Positions 34,023 through 44,382 are shown, numbered from the stretch's first letter. The stretch: 64,000 nucleotides of DNA from Pseudomonas oryzihabitans NBRC 102199 (GCF_000730625.1 NZ_BBIT01000005.1:372001-436000), one strand, 5' to 3'. The notes: generated from the sequence alone by a model not told the origin. Made by a program: numbers and translations.

Positions 34023-36168
34023 GGGGGATCTCGAGATAGCGGGCCAGCGGCCCCTGGGGATCGAGCAGGGCGCTGCGGATGAAGTGCAGATCGCTTTGCA
34101 CCTGGCGCAGCGGCGACTCGTCATAGGGCAGTTCCGGCGGTTCAGTCACGACCGTCACGGCGGCCAGGGCCGCATCCACCGCCGCCAGCGCCCGGCGCAG
34201 ATTTTCCGCGCCGGGCTTGAGGAAGAGACGCACCAGGGCGCGTCCGAGCACCCGGATGGCCTGGCGCCAGGCGCTGCCCTCGGCATAGCGTGGCGCGTTC
34301 GGCAGGCGCGCCTGCAGCTGCCGCAACTCGATCACCGCATGGCCGATCTCCAGCACCGCGAAAGCCCAGCCGATCAGGCGCCGCTGCGCCTCGCCGCGCC
34401 CGGCGCTGACGCCATAGGCCTGGTTGAGCAGGTCGCGGGTCTGGCCCTCGAAGGCCGGCGCCAGGTGTGGCAGCGGCGCGCTCACTGCCCGCACCAGCTG
34501 CTGGCGTAGGTCCCGTTCCAGCCGGCGCCACAGCCAGGGGCTGTTGGGCGGCAGCAGCACCGCCGAGACCGCCGCGGTGATCACCATCGACAGGACCACG
34601 GCGATACCGTTGTTGATGAAGGCGTAGGCGTCGTAGACCGGCGGATTGTCGGGAATCGAGGTGAAGCAGAAGAACACCAGGCAACCCAGGCCATAGCCCA
34701 TCCAGCCCGGGCGCAGGGAGATCCAGGTGCCGAGCATGAACACTGGCGCCAGGGTCAGCAGCAGCAGCGGCAGGCCGGTGATCCAGGGAAAGACGAAGAA
34801 GGTCAGGAAGAAGCCCAGCACCACGCCGCCACTGGCGCCGACGGCCATCTGCAGCGCGGTGCGCTTGGGATCCGGCGAGGCCGAGGCCAGCGCCGAGACG
34901 GCCGCGGCGTTGAGCGCCAGCATGCCGCCGCTGGGATAGGCACTGGCGATCCAGAAGGCGCCCAGCACCAGCACCAGAAAGGCGCTGCGGATACCCGTGA
35001 CCGCCGCGCCCAGGGCATTGGCCTTGGCCACGAAGCGCGGCTTCCACTGCTCGCGACTGTGCCGCGGCGCGGCCAGGGAAGCGTGGGTCTGCAGATAGCC
35101 GTGCCATTCGCCGGTGAAGCGAAAGAGCAGCTCCACGGCGGTCTCGAAGTCGCGCCGGTCGGTTTCGCTCAAGGGCGGCAACTCGGCGCGCAGGGCACGA
35201 ATGCGCGGCCGCAGCCCCTGGTGCAGCTGTTCCAGACGCGCCGCCGCCGCCAGGGCCGCGCGGTCGGTGAGCGCCTGGCCGCGCCATTCCTCGAACAGTT
35301 CCAGCAGCGGCGCCCAGAGGCGTTCGAGGGCCGTCAGGGGCAGTTGGGCGTCGCGTTCGCGCAGGCGCATCAGCAGGCGGCTGAGGGCATGCAGGCGGGT
35401 GGTCAGGCCCATGAATTCGGCGTTCAGCCGGGCCAGGCGGCCGCTGCGCATGCGCATGTGCGGGTCTTCGAAGGCCGAGGCGCTGCGCAGGCTTTCCAGC
35501 CCCACGGCTTCGGCGGCCAGGCGCACGCCCGCGGCTTCCAGGGTGGGCCGGTCGAGCCGACCGCGCAGGACGTCGGCGGCCAGTCCGGCGAAGCCGCCCA
35601 TGCGCCGATAGAGGGTCGCGCGCATGGCCGCGGCGCTGGTCTGCGGAAAGACCGCCGCGCTCACCGCGCCGCTGCAGAGCACGCCCAGGGTGATGGCCAG
35701 CACCCGCATCACCGCCGACATGAAGGCGGTGTCGGCATTGAGCGCGGCAGGGATGCCGATCAGCGCGGCGGTATAGCCGGCCAGCATGCAGGCATAGCTG
35801 CGAAAGTCCCGGTAGCGCGCCGAGCCGGCCACGCAGAGGCCGATCCACAGCGCCAGGAAGATCAAGAAGGGCACCCGTTCCTGGGCGAACAGGGCGATCA
35901 GCACCAGCATCACCGCCAGTCCCAGCAGGGTCCCCATGACCCGGTAGAAGCTCTTGGCCAGGACCTGGCCGCTCTGCGGCTGCATGACGATGAACACGGT
36001 GATCACCGCCGAACTGGGGTGCGGCAATTGCAGGCGCATGGCCAGCCAGAGGGTCAGGCTGGCGGCGAGCAGCATCTTGGCCTGGTAGAGCCAGAGACTG
36101 CCGTCGCTGCGCGCCCAGGCGCCGAGGGCCTGGCGCAGCGGCGCGCCGGCGGTGGTGCTGGCACTCAC
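34012..36168 (-). CDS. FUSC-family (AaeB-like) inner-membrane efflux pump
   Basis: 718 residues. Two clusters of about five to six membrane segments (about 30-175 and 385-520) are each followed by a large cytoplasmic helical domain, the typical FUSC layout. Known: AaeB of E. coli exports p-hydroxybenzoate and related aromatic acids. Its start overlaps the outer-membrane factor gene as ATGA and its end overlaps the DUF1656 gene by 11 bases. The adjacent divergent LysR gene is the likely regulator. Substrate here unknown. Confidence 0.88.
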   Translation of the reverse strand: MSASTTAGAPLRQALGAWARSDGSLWLYQAKMLLAASLTLWLAMRLQLPHPSSAVITVFIVMQPQSGQVLAKSFYRVMGTLLGLAVMLVLIALFAQERVPFLIFLALWIGLCVAGSARYRDFRSYACMLAGYTAALIGIPAALNADTAFMSAVMRVLAITLGVLCSGAVSAAVFPQTSAAAMRATLYRRMGGFAGLAADVLRGRLDRPTLEAAGVRLAAEAVGLESLRSASAFEDPHMRMRSGRLARLNAEFMGLTTRLHALSRLLMRLRERDAQLPLTALERLWAPLLELFEEWRGQALTDRAALAAAARLEQLHQGLRPRIRALRAELPPLSETDRRDFETAVELLFRFTGEWHGYLQTHASLAAPRHSREQWKPRFVAKANALGAAVTGIRSAFLVLVLGAFWIASAYPSGGMLALNAAAVSALASASPDPKRTALQMAVGASGGVVLGFFLTFFVFPWITGLPLLLLTLAPVFMLGTWISLRPGWMGYGLGCLVFFCFTSIPDNPPVYDAYAFINNGIAVVLSMVITAAVSAVLLPPNSPWLWRRLERDLRQQLVRAVSAPLPHLAPAFEGQTRDLLNQAYGVSAGRGEAQRRLIGWAFAVLEIGHAVIELRQLQARLPNAPRYAEGSAWRQAIRVLGRALVRLFLKPGAENLRRALAAVDAALAAVTVVTEPPELPYDESPLRQVQSDLHFIRSALLDPQGPLARYLEIPHAT

Positions 36169-37694
36169 CGGGGGGCTCGCTCGACGGCCACGCGCGCCGG
36201 CACCAGGTCGTGGTCGCCCGGGCCGCGTTCGAGGTCCGCGCCGCCGCCGAGGGCGACCAGGGCAGCGGCCTGGGCGGCCAGGCGCAGGGCATGCACCTGG
36301 GCGGTGACCCGCTGCTGGGCGAACAACCGGGTCTGGGCATCGAGCACGTGCAGGTAGTCGGTCAGGCCACGGCGAAAGGCCTCGCGGGCGATGTCGTAGG
36401 TGCGCTGGGCTTCCTGGCTGGCCTGGTCGGCCAGGGTGGCCTGCCTGGCCGCCGAGTCGGCCTTGATCAGCGCATCGGAGATGTCCTTGAGGGCGTCCAC
36501 CAGGGTCTGGTTGTAGGCGCTGACGGCCATGTCGTAGGCCGCCGATTCCGCGCCGAGACGACTGCGCAGGGCGCCGCCGTCATAGATCGGCAGGGAGAAC
36601 GCGGGGCCGATGAAGGAGCCGGTCTTGGCGTGGGTCAGCATCTCGCTGAGGCGGCCCAGGGTTAGGAACTGGCCGACGTTGGCCACCAGGTCGATGTTGG
36701 GATAGAAGCTGGCGCGGGCAACGTCCACGCCCTTGGCCGCGGCGGCGATCTGCCAGCGCCGCGCCACCACGTCGGGGCGCTTGCCGACCAGTTCCAGGGG
36801 CAGACTGCTGGGCAGGCGTGGCGCCGCGCCCAGGGTCAGGCGCGGCCGCTGCAGGCGGGCGCCGGCACCCGGGCCCTTGCCGGCCAGGGCGGCGAGCTGG
36901 TTGCGATCCAGCGCCAGGGTCTCGTCCAGGGCTTCCAGCTGGCGTTCGGTCTCGGGCAGCAGGGCGCGCGCCTGGCTGACCTCGAACTGGGTGCCGAGGC
37001 CACCGTCCAGCTGGCGCTGGGCCAGGTCGGCCAGTTGCCGCTGCTGCTCCAGGGTGGCGGCGAGGATGTCGCGCTGGTCATGGTGCAGGGCGAAGCCGAT
37101 GTAGCTGCGGACGATGTTGCCGGTCAGCTCCAGTTCGGCGGCGCGGACCTCGGCGGCAGCCTGATGGGCCTGGTCCAGGGCCTGGGCACTGGCGTCGCGC
37201 TCGCGGCCCCAGAAGTCCAGGGCATAGCTCAGGCCCAGTTCGGCATTGTTGTTCCAGGTGGTGCGATCGGCCAGCTCGCCCGGGCCATAGAAGCCGTCGG
37301 TGGGCCAGCTGTAGCGCTTGAAGGCGCCCTTGGCCTCGACCTGCAGGGATTCGCGGGATTCGGCCAGGCCGGCCAGGGACTCGGCGCGGCGCACCCGGGC
37401 GGCGGCCGTGGCCAGACGCGGGTTGTCGGCCAGGGCACTGCCGATCCAGGCATCCAGCTGGGGATCGCCATAGGCGCGCCACCACTGGCGCGCGGGCCAG
37501 GCGGCCTGGCCGGCGGCGGCCTGGATGGCGGCGTCGGTGGCCAGCGCCTGATCGTCGAGACGCCGCGCCTGGGGCGCGTTGTGACCGGTACCGATACAGC
37601 CGGCCAGCAGGGTCGCGAGGGCGACCACCGTGAGCGCAGGCCAGGCTCTGCTAGAGAAAGGCGACACGTGGGGGTCCGTTGGCAACAAGGCCAT
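36165..37694 (-). CDS. Outer-membrane efflux lipoprotein (NodT/OprM family)
   Basis: 509 residues as read from ATG 37694; the start is uncertain because neither this ATG nor the GTG nine codons on has a clear ribosome-binding site. A lipoprotein signal with lipobox LLAGC ends near residue 33. Two outer-membrane-efflux repeats with long Ala/Gln/Arg-rich helices follow. Known: such trimeric channels connect with HlyD-type adaptors to form a tripartite pump. First gene of the operon, coupled (ATGA) to the FUSC pump gene, so this operon carries its own outer-membrane exit. Confidence 0.88.
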   Translation of the reverse strand: MALLPTDPHVSPFSSRAWPALTVVALATLLAGCIGTGHNAPQARRLDDQALATDAAIQAAAGQAAWPARQWWRAYGDPQLDAWIGSALADNPRLATAAARVRRAESLAGLAESRESLQVEAKGAFKRYSWPTDGFYGPGELADRTTWNNNAELGLSYALDFWGRERDASAQALDQAHQAAAEVRAAELELTGNIVRSYIGFALHHDQRDILAATLEQQRQLADLAQRQLDGGLGTQFEVSQARALLPETERQLEALDETLALDRNQLAALAGKGPGAGARLQRPRLTLGAAPRLPSSLPLELVGKRPDVVARRWQIAAAAKGVDVARASFYPNIDLVANVGQFLTLGRLSEMLTHAKTGSFIGPAFSLPIYDGGALRSRLGAESAAYDMAVSAYNQTLVDALKDISDALIKADSAARQATLADQASQEAQRTYDIAREAFRRGLTDYLHVLDAQTRLFAQQRVTAQVHALRLAAQAAALVALGGGADLERGPGDHDLVPARVAVERAPR

Positions 37695-37868
37695 ACCGGC
37701 GTCTGGCGTTAGACGGCGCAGCGCGGTAGGCGAGATGAGCTGGAACTGAAGAGGACGCCGGTAGGAGATGCCCGCGAACCGAGCGGTCAGCAGACGTTAC
37801 CATTAGGCTGCTAACGATTCTATAAAATTCCAGGGTGGCCGATTAGCGCGCGAACCGGCGAATCTTTG

Positions 37869-37883
37869 TTTCACATACTGAAA
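37869..37883. promoter_or_regulatory. Candidate LysR-type operator
   Basis: TTTCACATACTGAAA, a perfect 5-base dyad TTTCA-N5-TGAAA, lies in the gap between the efflux operon and the divergent LysR gene, 41 bases before the LysR start. Binding by that regulator is inferred. Confidence 0.5.
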
Positions 37884-37923
37884 TAATATGGAGAATGACG
37901 CTTTTCCCGACTGTCGAGGCGGC

Positions 37924-38877
37924 ATGGACACCCTGCACAACATGCGCGTTTTCGTCGCCGTGGTGGAGAGCGGCAGCTTCACTGGGGCGGCCCAGACGCT
38001 GCAGACCACCACGGCCCACGTCTCCCGTGCGGTGGCCCATCTGGAAACCCATCTGCGCACCCGCCTGCTGCACCGGACCACGAGACGCATCGCCCTGACC
38101 GAGGCCGGCCAGCGCTACCTGGCGCGCTGCGAGCAGATCCTCGCCTATGTCGAGGAGGCCGAAGCCGAGGCCGGGCACGCCCAGGCGCGCCCCGAAGGAC
38201 GGCTGCGGGTGCACAGCATGACCGGCATCGGTCAGCACTATGTGATCCGCGCCATCGCCGGCTATCGCGCCCTGCACCCCGAGGTGCGCTTCGACCTGAC
38301 CATGGCCAACCGCATTCCCGATCTGCTCGAAGAGGGTTTCGACCTGGCCATCGTGGTGGCGGCCGAGCTACCCGATTCCGGCTTCGTCTCCCAGCAGATC
38401 GGCCACACCTACAGCATCCTCTGCGCCTCGCCCGCCTACCTGGCGGAGCATGGTCAGCCACAGACGCCGGCGGAGCTGGCCGACCACGCCTGCCTGAGAT
38501 TCATCAGTCCGGTGGTGTCCTTCGACCGCTGGCACTTCGAGGGCCCCAACGGCCCTGAGACCTATCGCATCGGCGAGACCCCCTTCCAGGTCAACGTCGG
38601 CGACGCCATGACCGAGGCCCTGCGCCAGGGCCTGGGCATCGGCGTGCTGCCGCTCTATTCGGCGGTGGACGGCCTGCGCGACGGCAGCCTGGTGCGGGTG
38701 CTGCCGGCCTATCGCCTGCAACGGCTCAATGCCTATGCGCTCTATGCCTCGCGGCAGTACCTGGATGCCAAGATCCGCACCTGGGTGGCCTATCTGCGCG
38801 AACAGATTCCCGGGGCGCTGGAAGCGGACGAGGCGTTCGTGCGGGCCGTCAGCGAAGTCGTCGGCCAAGCGCATTGA
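37924..38877 (+). CDS. LysR-family regulator, divergent from efflux operon
   Basis: 317 residues from ATG 37924 (MDTLHNMRVF); the ATG at 37888 is less likely because it sits 5 bases past a strong dyad and adds non-LysR residues. An N-terminal winged helix is visible (FVAVVESGSFTGAAQTL, HVSRAVAHLE), then a periplasmic-binding-like effector domain (about 90-300). Known: AaeR-type LysR proteins activate neighbouring aromatic-acid efflux genes. Orientation and the operator-like dyad at 37869 support this role. Confidence 0.88.
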   Translation: MDTLHNMRVFVAVVESGSFTGAAQTLQTTTAHVSRAVAHLETHLRTRLLHRTTRRIALTEAGQRYLARCEQILAYVEEAEAEAGHAQARPEGRLRVHSMTGIGQHYVIRAIAGYRALHPEVRFDLTMANRIPDLLEEGFDLAIVVAAELPDSGFVSQQIGHTYSILCASPAYLAEHGQPQTPAELADHACLRFISPVVSFDRWHFEGPNGPETYRIGETPFQVNVGDAMTEALRQGLGIGVLPLYSAVDGLRDGSLVRVLPAYRLQRLNAYALYASRQYLDAKIRTWVAYLREQIPGALEADEAFVRAVSEVVGQAH

Positions 38878-39120
38878 GATCGACGGGCCCCTTGGACTAA
38901 GCTCGGAAGAGACCGGGCCGCGCGCCGGGCCATAGTTAGTAAGCTATTGAAATATCGCCCGGTATTGCGGTCCTGAGGGCGACAGGATGGGTGCTCGACG
39001 GCACACTCCGCCATCGTCGAGGTCCATGTCCCGAGTCGGTGCCCACGCCGACGGACCGCCGTGCAGGACGGCCGGATCACGCAGGCGGTCAGGGACCGCC
39101 GTTAGCGCCACGGGAGTCCA

Positions 39121-40110
39121 ATGAGCGCCCAAGCAGGACCCACTCTGAGATTCGCCGACCAGCCGCTCAAGGGCATCGCCCTGATCTGCCTCGCGGTCTG
39201 GCTGTTCGCCTCCCACGATGCCCTCTCCAAGTACCTGTCCGGCTTCTATCCGGTGGTCATGGTGGTCTGGGCCCGCTACCTCTCCCACACCCTGCTGATG
39301 ATGGGCATCTTCATCCCGCGCTCGGGACTGGCGGTGATCCGCACCAAGCGACCCGGCCTGCAGGTGCTCAGGGCGCTGTGCCTGATCGGTTGCAGCCTGT
39401 TCTTCACCACCGGGCTGCGCTATCTGCCGATGGCCGAGGCCACGGCGGTCAACTTTCTCGCCCCGCTGATGGTGACGGCGCTGTCGGTGCCGCTGCTCAA
39501 GGAAACCGTGACCCGCAGCCAGTGGGCGGCGGTGCTGGCCGGCTTCATCGGGGTGCTGATCATCGTGCGGCCGGGCGGCCAGCTGTTCACCCCGGCGGTG
39601 CTGCTACCGGTCTGCTCGGCGGTGTGCTTCGGTCTCTACCAGCTGCTGACCCGCCTGCTCAGCGGCATCGACAGCCCCACCACCAGCAACTTCCTCACCG
39701 GCATCATCAACACCCTGGTGCTGAGCAGCGTGGTGCCCTTCTTCTGGGAAATCCCGACCCTGACCCACGGCTTCATGCTGGCCCTGCTCGGCCTCTTCGG
39801 CATGTCCGGCCACCTGCTGCTGACCCAGGCCTTCCGCTATGCGCCACCGGCGCTGCTGGCGCCCTTCAGCTACGGCCAGATCGTCACCGCCGGCATCATC
39901 GGCTATTTCGTCTTCGGTCATGTGCCGGACAGCGGCGCGCTGATCGGCATCCTCATCATCTGCGCCAGCGGCCTGGCGGTGGCCTGGCAGCAGAGCCGCA
40001 AGGCGTCCAAGGCCAAGAAGGCCCGGGCGGTGCCGGCGACGCAACCCGAGGCGCTGCCGGAGGTGGTGGCCGATGCCGCCGCGGGCGCTCCGGCTCAGCG
40101 CAGTCCGTAA
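39121..40110 (+). CDS. DMT-family (EamA) transporter
   Basis: 329 residues, with GGAG upstream of the ATG. About ten membrane segments in two EamA repeats (first about 20-150, second about 160-300); the usual RY-PMAEA motif at the end of the first repeat is visible as [12 protein letters not shown]. The C-terminal tail (about 300-329) is Lys then Ala-rich and cytoplasmic. Family members export amino acids, purines or other metabolites; the substrate is unknown. It converges with ubiA and overlaps its 3' end by 16 bases. Confidence 0.85.
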   Translation: MSAQAGPTLRFADQPLKGIALICLAVWLFASHDALSKYLSGFYPVVMVVWARYLSHTLLMMGIFIPRSGLAVIRTKRPGLQVLRALCLIGCSLFFTTGLRYLPMAEATAVNFLAPLMVTALSVPLLKETVTRSQWAAVLAGFIGVLIIVRPGGQLFTPAVLLPVCSAVCFGLYQLLTRLLSGIDSPTTSNFLTGIINTLVLSSVVPFFWEIPTLTHGFMLALLGLFGMSGHLLLTQAFRYAPPALLAPFSYGQIVTAGIIGYFVFGHVPDSGALIGILIICASGLAVAWQQSRKASKAKKARAVPATQPEALPEVVADAAAGAPAQRSP

Positions 40111-41042
40111 TCGGCGATGATGCCGACGAGGATCGCCAGCCCCGCCCAGTGGTTGTGCAAGAAGGCCTTGAAGCACACCAGCGGGTCACGGTTGCGGGTA
40201 ACGTGGAATTCCCAGGCGAAGCAGCCGGCCGCCACCAGCAGGCCCAGGTAGAAGGGCAGGCCCAGGCCGAAACGGCCGCCGGCTAGCGCCAGGCAGAACA
40301 GGGTCAGGCCCTGCAGGGTGGCGATGATCACCCGGTCGGCGTCGCCGAACAGGATGGCGGTGGATTTCACCCCGATCTTGAGATCGTCTTCGCGGTCGGC
40401 CATGGCGTAGTAGGTGTCGTAGCCCACCGTCCAGATCACGTTGGCGACGAACAGCAGCCAGGCCGCCGCCGGCAACTCGCCGGTCTCGGCGGTGAAGGCC
40501 ATGGGCATGCCCCAGGAAAAGGCCGCGCCGAGCACCGCCTGGGGGTAGTAGGTGTATCTCTTCATGAAGGGATAGAGCGCCGCCACGCCCAGGGCGCCAA
40601 AGGACAGCCAGACGGTGGTGGCATTGGTGCAGAGCACCAGGCCGAAGCTGAGCAGCACCAGCACGGCAAAGAACAGCAGGGCTTCCTTGGGCGAGATGCG
40701 CCCGGTGGCCAGGGGGCGGTTCTTGGTGCGGGCGACGTGGCCGTCGAAATTGCGGTCGGCGAAGTCGTTGATCACGCAGCCGGCCGATCTCATCAGCACC
40801 ACGCCGAGCACGAAGATCAGCAGATTCTTCAGACTCGGCACGCCCTCGGCGGCGATCCACAGCGCCCAGAGGGTGGGCCAGAGCAGCAGATAGATGCCGA
40901 TGGGGCGGTCCAGCCGGGTCAGCTGGACGAAGTCGCGGATGCGCTCGCGGCGGGGGCGCGAGGCGATCACCCGGGCGCTGGGCTCGGGGCCGCGGGGCGC
41001 GGCGGGACGGCGATCACGGGGACGGGAGGCGTTCTTTTTCAT
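40095..41042 (-). CDS. ubiA: 4-hydroxybenzoate polyprenyltransferase UbiA
   Basis: 315 residues as read; family members are about 295, and the first 20 or so residues are Arg/Pro-rich, so a GTG near residue 25 (before IASRPRR) is a possible start. Both prenyl-diphosphate/Mg motifs are present: [11 protein letters not shown] near 92 and [12 protein letters not shown] near 205. About eight membrane segments. Known: it joins the polyprenyl chain to 4-hydroxybenzoate in ubiquinone synthesis at the inner membrane. It follows ubiC on the same strand, 30 bases downstream. Confidence 0.94.
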   Translation of the reverse strand: MKKNASRPRDRRPAAPRGPEPSARVIASRPRRERIRDFVQLTRLDRPIGIYLLLWPTLWALWIAAEGVPSLKNLLIFVLGVVLMRSAGCVINDFADRNFDGHVARTKNRPLATGRISPKEALLFFAVLVLLSFGLVLCTNATTVWLSFGALGVAALYPFMKRYTYYPQAVLGAAFSWGMPMAFTAETGELPAAAWLLFVANVIWTVGYDTYYAMADREDDLKIGVKSTAILFGDADRVIIATLQGLTLFCLALAGGRFGLGLPFYLGLLVAAGCFAWEFHVTRNRDPLVCFKAFLHNHWAGLAILVGIIADYGLR

Positions 41043-41072
41043 CGGACGGCTGCATGGCGAAGGGCCCGGCGA

Positions 41073-41675
41073 TTATAGGGGCCCTGGGATTTCGCCGCTG
41101 CCGTCGTGATGAGTCGACCCGCCCTCGCGCCGCGCGTGCGGCCAGAAGGCCGGCAGGAAGACCTCGCCCACCAGGATCGCCAGGGGACCGCGCCGGAACA
41201 CCGAGCGCCGGGCCCAGCAGGGCGTGGTGGCCGCTCCTGCGGGCAACCAGGCCAGCGGATAGCGACAGGCTTCCAGTGGTCCGCGGACAAAGGCCGGCGC
41301 CTGGAACAACCAGTGGCCGAGGGGGCGCTCGCCCAGCGCCGCCAGGTCGAAATCCGCCGCTTCCAGGGCCTCGCGCGCCGCCACGCTGCGGGCGAAGACC
41401 CAGGCCTCGCCAGCACCGCGCAGCCAGACCTCGCGCACCCAGCCAGGGCTGGCCGGCGGCACCTCCAGCGCCTGGCACTCGTCCGGCCGCAGCGCTTGCC
41501 AGCCTTCGGCGATCACCTCGACGGCGAAGCGCCCGCCACTGAGGGCGGTCAGGCGTTCGGTGAGGGAGCCGCGGTCGGCATAGAGCCAGCCGCACGGCGC
41601 CTCGGCATGATCCGGCTCCGCGCCGGCCGCCGCCTGGGTCCGCCAGCACGGGGCGCCGTCACAGGCCCCAGACAT
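41073..41675 (-). CDS. ubiC: Chorismate lyase UbiC
   Basis: 200 residues. The family core is visible: WLYADRGSLTERL near 30, REVWLRGAGEAWVFARSV near 80 (contains the conserved arginine and R-x-V-x-L pattern), and LGHWLFQAP near 120. Known: UbiC converts chorismate to 4-hydroxybenzoate and pyruvate, giving the substrate of UbiA. Its start overlaps the 3' end of the DUF2780 gene by 17 bases. The family glutamate is probably in GEVFLPAFW. Confidence 0.88.
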   Translation of the reverse strand: MSGACDGAPCWRTQAAAGAEPDHAEAPCGWLYADRGSLTERLTALSGGRFAVEVIAEGWQALRPDECQALEVPPASPGWVREVWLRGAGEAWVFARSVAAREALEAADFDLAALGERPLGHWLFQAPAFVRGPLEACRYPLAWLPAGAATTPCWARRSVFRRGPLAILVGEVFLPAFWPHARREGGSTHHDGSGEIPGPL

Positions 41676-42228
41676 TGCCCAGGGTGCTCAGCAGGGAGGG
41701 CTGGGTACCTTGCTTGCCGAGATAGCCCAGGATCACCTGGGCGAACTGGCTGGTCATGCCGCTGTTCATGCCCAGGGCGTTGAAGGTCTTGTCGACGTCC
41801 TGGCGGCTGTCGACATTGCCCAGCAGGCTGCCCAGCGGACTCTGCTTGGCGTCCTGACCACCACCGCCGAGCAGACTGCCCAGGCCGCCCAGTTGTGCCA
41901 GGCCGCCGGTGGCATTGGCGCCGGCCAGCTGGTCCAGTCCCGGCACGGCCTTGGCCAGCTGGCGGTAGTCGTTGCCCACCAGCTGATTCTTGGCCAGGCC
42001 GAGCAGGGCGCCGGTGCCGCCCACCGCCTGTTGCGGGGTGACGTTGAGCTGGCTGGTCAGCGCCTGCAGCAGGCCCTGGGCCTGGGGCGTGGCCGCCGCG
42101 GCGGCGGTGGCCTTGGCGTTGTTGTTGCCGTTGGCGCTGTTGTAGGCGTTGACGGCGTCGTTGAGGTTGAAGGCGAACACCGGGCTGGCGGCGAGCACCA
42201 GCGGCAGGGCGAGAACGGACAGACGCAT
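41659..42228 (-). CDS. Secreted DUF2780 protein
   Basis: 189 residues. Signal peptide at about 1-19 (LSVLALPLVLAASPVFA). A low-complexity Asn/Ala stretch lies at about 29-48, then a helical DUF2780 domain with LTSQLNVTPQQAVGGTGALL near 57-78, a Gly-rich linker, and SQFAQVILGYLG near the end. Function unknown. Its 3' end overlaps ubiC by 17 bases; the gene is divergent from the SpmA/B-type gene. Confidence 0.82.
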   Translation of the reverse strand: MRLSVLALPLVLAASPVFAFNLNDAVNAYNSANGNNNAKATAAAAATPQAQGLLQALTSQLNVTPQQAVGGTGALLGLAKNQLVGNDYRQLAKAVPGLDQLAGANATGGLAQLGGLGSLLGGGGQDAKQSPLGSLLGNVDSRQDVDKTFNALGMNSGMTSQFAQVILGYLGKQGTQPSLLSTLGNVWGL

Positions 42229-42355
42229 GGGCGGACTCCAGCGGATTGCGTGAAAGGTCAGAGGATAACCCGGCGGCGATGACCACAGACTGAACGGCGT
42301 CCCTGCAGGGAGCGGACGCTGCGGTTATCATCGCCGTTTTGCCGGGAGAACCGCG

Positions 42356-43585
42356 ATGCTCAACGGGTTGTGGCTGGGCTTCTTCATCGTTGCCGGGATC
42401 AGCGCCTTCGGCCAATGGCTGGTCGCCGGCAACGCCGGAGTCTTCGCCGCCATGGTGGAGAGTCTGTTCGCCATGGCCAAGCTGTCGGTGGAGGTCATGG
42501 TGCTCCTGTTCGGCACCCTGACCCTCTGGCTCGGCATCCTGCGCATCGCCGAAAAGGCCGGGCTGGTGGACGCCCTGGCGCGGCTGCTCGGGCCGCTGTT
42601 CGCTCGGCTGATGCCCGAGGTGCCGCGCGGTCATCCGGCGCTGGGGCTGATCACCCTCAACTTCGCCGCCAACGGCTTGGGTCTGGACAACGCCGCCACG
42701 CCCATCGGCCTCAAGGCCATGCGCGCCCTGCAGGAGCTCAATCCCAGCAGCACCACGGCGAGCAATGCGCAGATCCTCTTCCTGGTGCTCAATGCCTCTT
42801 CGCTGACGCTGTTGCCGGTGACGGTGTTCATGTACCGCGCCCAGCAGGGCGCCACCGATCCGACCCTGGTGTTCCTGCCGATCCTGCTGGCCCACACCTG
42901 CGCCAACCTGGTGGGGCTGTTCTCGGTGGCCTTCATGCAGCGGCTGAAGTTGTGGGATCCGGTGGTGCTGGCCTGGATCGGCGGCGGCGCCCTGGCCTTC
43001 GGCGCCTTCGTCGCCTTTCTCTTCACCCTGACCGCCACGGCGCTGGCCGGGTTGTCCTCGCTGCTCGGCAACCTGACCCTGTTCGGCATCATCCTGGCGT
43101 TCATGATCCTTGGCGCCCTGCGCAAGGTGCCGGTCTACGAAGCCTTCGTCGAAGGCGCCAAGGAAGGCTTCGACGTCGCCAAGTCGCTGTTGCCCTATCT
43201 GGTGGCCATGCTGTGCGCGGTGGGGGTGCTGCGCGCTTCCGGCGCCTTGGAGGCCGTTCTCGAAGGCATCCGCCATGCGGTGACCTTCCTCGGCTGGGAC
43301 ACCCGCTTCGTCGAGGCGCTGCCCACCGCCCTGGTCAAGCCCTTCTCCGGCAGCGCCGCCCGCGCCCTGCTGATCGAGACCATGCAGACCCATGGCGTGG
43401 ACAGCTTTCCGGCGCTGGTGGCGGCGACCATCCAGGGCAGTACCGAAACCACCTTCTATGTGCTGGCGGTGTACTTCGGCGCGGTGGGCATCCAGCGCGC
43501 CCGCCATGCGGTGGGCTGCGCCCTGCTGGCGGAATTCACCGGGGTCACGGCCTCGATCCTGATCTGCTACTGGTTCTTTGGCTGA
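42356..43585 (+). CDS. SpmA/SpmB-type membrane protein (nucleoside-recognition domains)
   Basis: 409 residues with GGGAGAA upstream. Two Gate/nucleoside-recognition repeats: the first around 40-170 (NFAANGLGLDNAATPIGLKA, the SpmA signature), the second around 235-400 (PFSGSAARALLIE and GSTETTFYVLAVYFG, the SpmB signature). About nine membrane segments. In Bacillus SpmA and SpmB are separate and affect spore core dehydration; fused forms are common in non-sporing Proteobacteria and are probably transporters. Its 3' end overlaps the convergent next gene by 19 bases. Confidence 0.88.
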   Translation: MLNGLWLGFFIVAGISAFGQWLVAGNAGVFAAMVESLFAMAKLSVEVMVLLFGTLTLWLGILRIAEKAGLVDALARLLGPLFARLMPEVPRGHPALGLITLNFAANGLGLDNAATPIGLKAMRALQELNPSSTTASNAQILFLVLNASSLTLLPVTVFMYRAQQGATDPTLVFLPILLAHTCANLVGLFSVAFMQRLKLWDPVVLAWIGGGALAFGAFVAFLFTLTATALAGLSSLLGNLTLFGIILAFMILGALRKVPVYEAFVEGAKEGFDVAKSLLPYLVAMLCAVGVLRASGALEAVLEGIRHAVTFLGWDTRFVEALPTALVKPFSGSAARALLIETMQTHGVDSFPALVAATIQGSTETTFYVLAVYFGAVGIQRARHAVGCALLAEFTGVTASILICYWFFG

Positions 43586-44235
43586 GGCTTGGGCTCCAGC
43601 TCGACCATCCACTCGTCCTGCACCATGCGCCGCTGACGGCGCGTGGTCAGCTGCTGGGTCTGCCAGTCCTCGGCGATCAGCGCGCAGTAGTGGCCGTCGT
43701 GCTGGCCCAGGCGAAAGCGCCGGCGCACGCCGATGGGGTCGTGGTCCGAGCCATAGAAGGCCACCGCGCGGATCTCCAGGCCCTCGAACACCCAGCCCTC
43801 GGGCGGCCGGTGGTCTTCCAGGGTCAGGCCGTTGTACTCGGCGGCGCGGCGAATCAGGCCCTGGAAGGTGCCGATGTGGGTGAAGTCGCCGGTGTTGAGC
43901 GGTCCCTGGTGGGTGGCCTGGCCCAGCACCAGATCGGGATCGACGTCATCCTGGCCGCTCTCGCGGATGTCGGTGACATCCGTGTAGAGCGTCTCGCGAT
44001 TGGTCTTGAGGATCACCGTGAGCTGGTTGATGAACACCGGCTCGGCGCTCATGTTGGACAGCAGGCAGAGGGCGCCCACGCCCTTGCCGGCGCCGCGGTT
44101 GATGATCAGCCGCGGCTGGCGCTGGCGCTTGTAGTTGTTGAGCAGGAGCTGCGCATAGAGCACCCAGACGCCCAGGGTGCAGCACTGGGCAAAGAGCGTG
44201 AGAACCTGGGAATTGTCTTTCAACCACTGGAACAT
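43567..44235 (-). CDS. Membrane-anchored protein of unknown function
   Basis: 222 residues from ATG 44235 (MFQWLKDNSQ). One N-terminal hydrophobic segment at about 12-32 (LTLFAQCCTLGVWVLYAQLLL), then a soluble domain of about 190 residues with mixed strands (RLIINRGAGKGVGALCLLSN, VFINQLTVILKTN). No family recognised; the layout suggests a beta-sandwich domain facing the cytoplasm or periplasm. Its 3' end runs 19 bases into the convergent SpmA/B-type gene. The ribosome-binding site is weak. Confidence 0.7.
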   Translation of the reverse strand: MFQWLKDNSQVLTLFAQCCTLGVWVLYAQLLLNNYKRQRQPRLIINRGAGKGVGALCLLSNMSAEPVFINQLTVILKTNRETLYTDVTDIRESGQDDVDPDLVLGQATHQGPLNTGDFTHIGTFQGLIRRAAEYNGLTLEDHRPPEGWVFEGLEIRAVAFYGSDHDPIGVRRRFRLGQHDGHYCALIAEDWQTQQLTTRRQRRMVQDEWMVELEPKPQPKNQ

Positions 44236-44382
44236 GGGAGCACTTCGCTGAACGGAATGACCATCGGAAATACCGTTCGGGTTCCAGGTTCCACCGCTTC
44301 GCTGACCAAAGGGCGGCGCTGAGAACATCGCCACAGCTCGAGCGTCCAAGCCTGAGAGGTCATCACGCCAAGGAAAATCGCC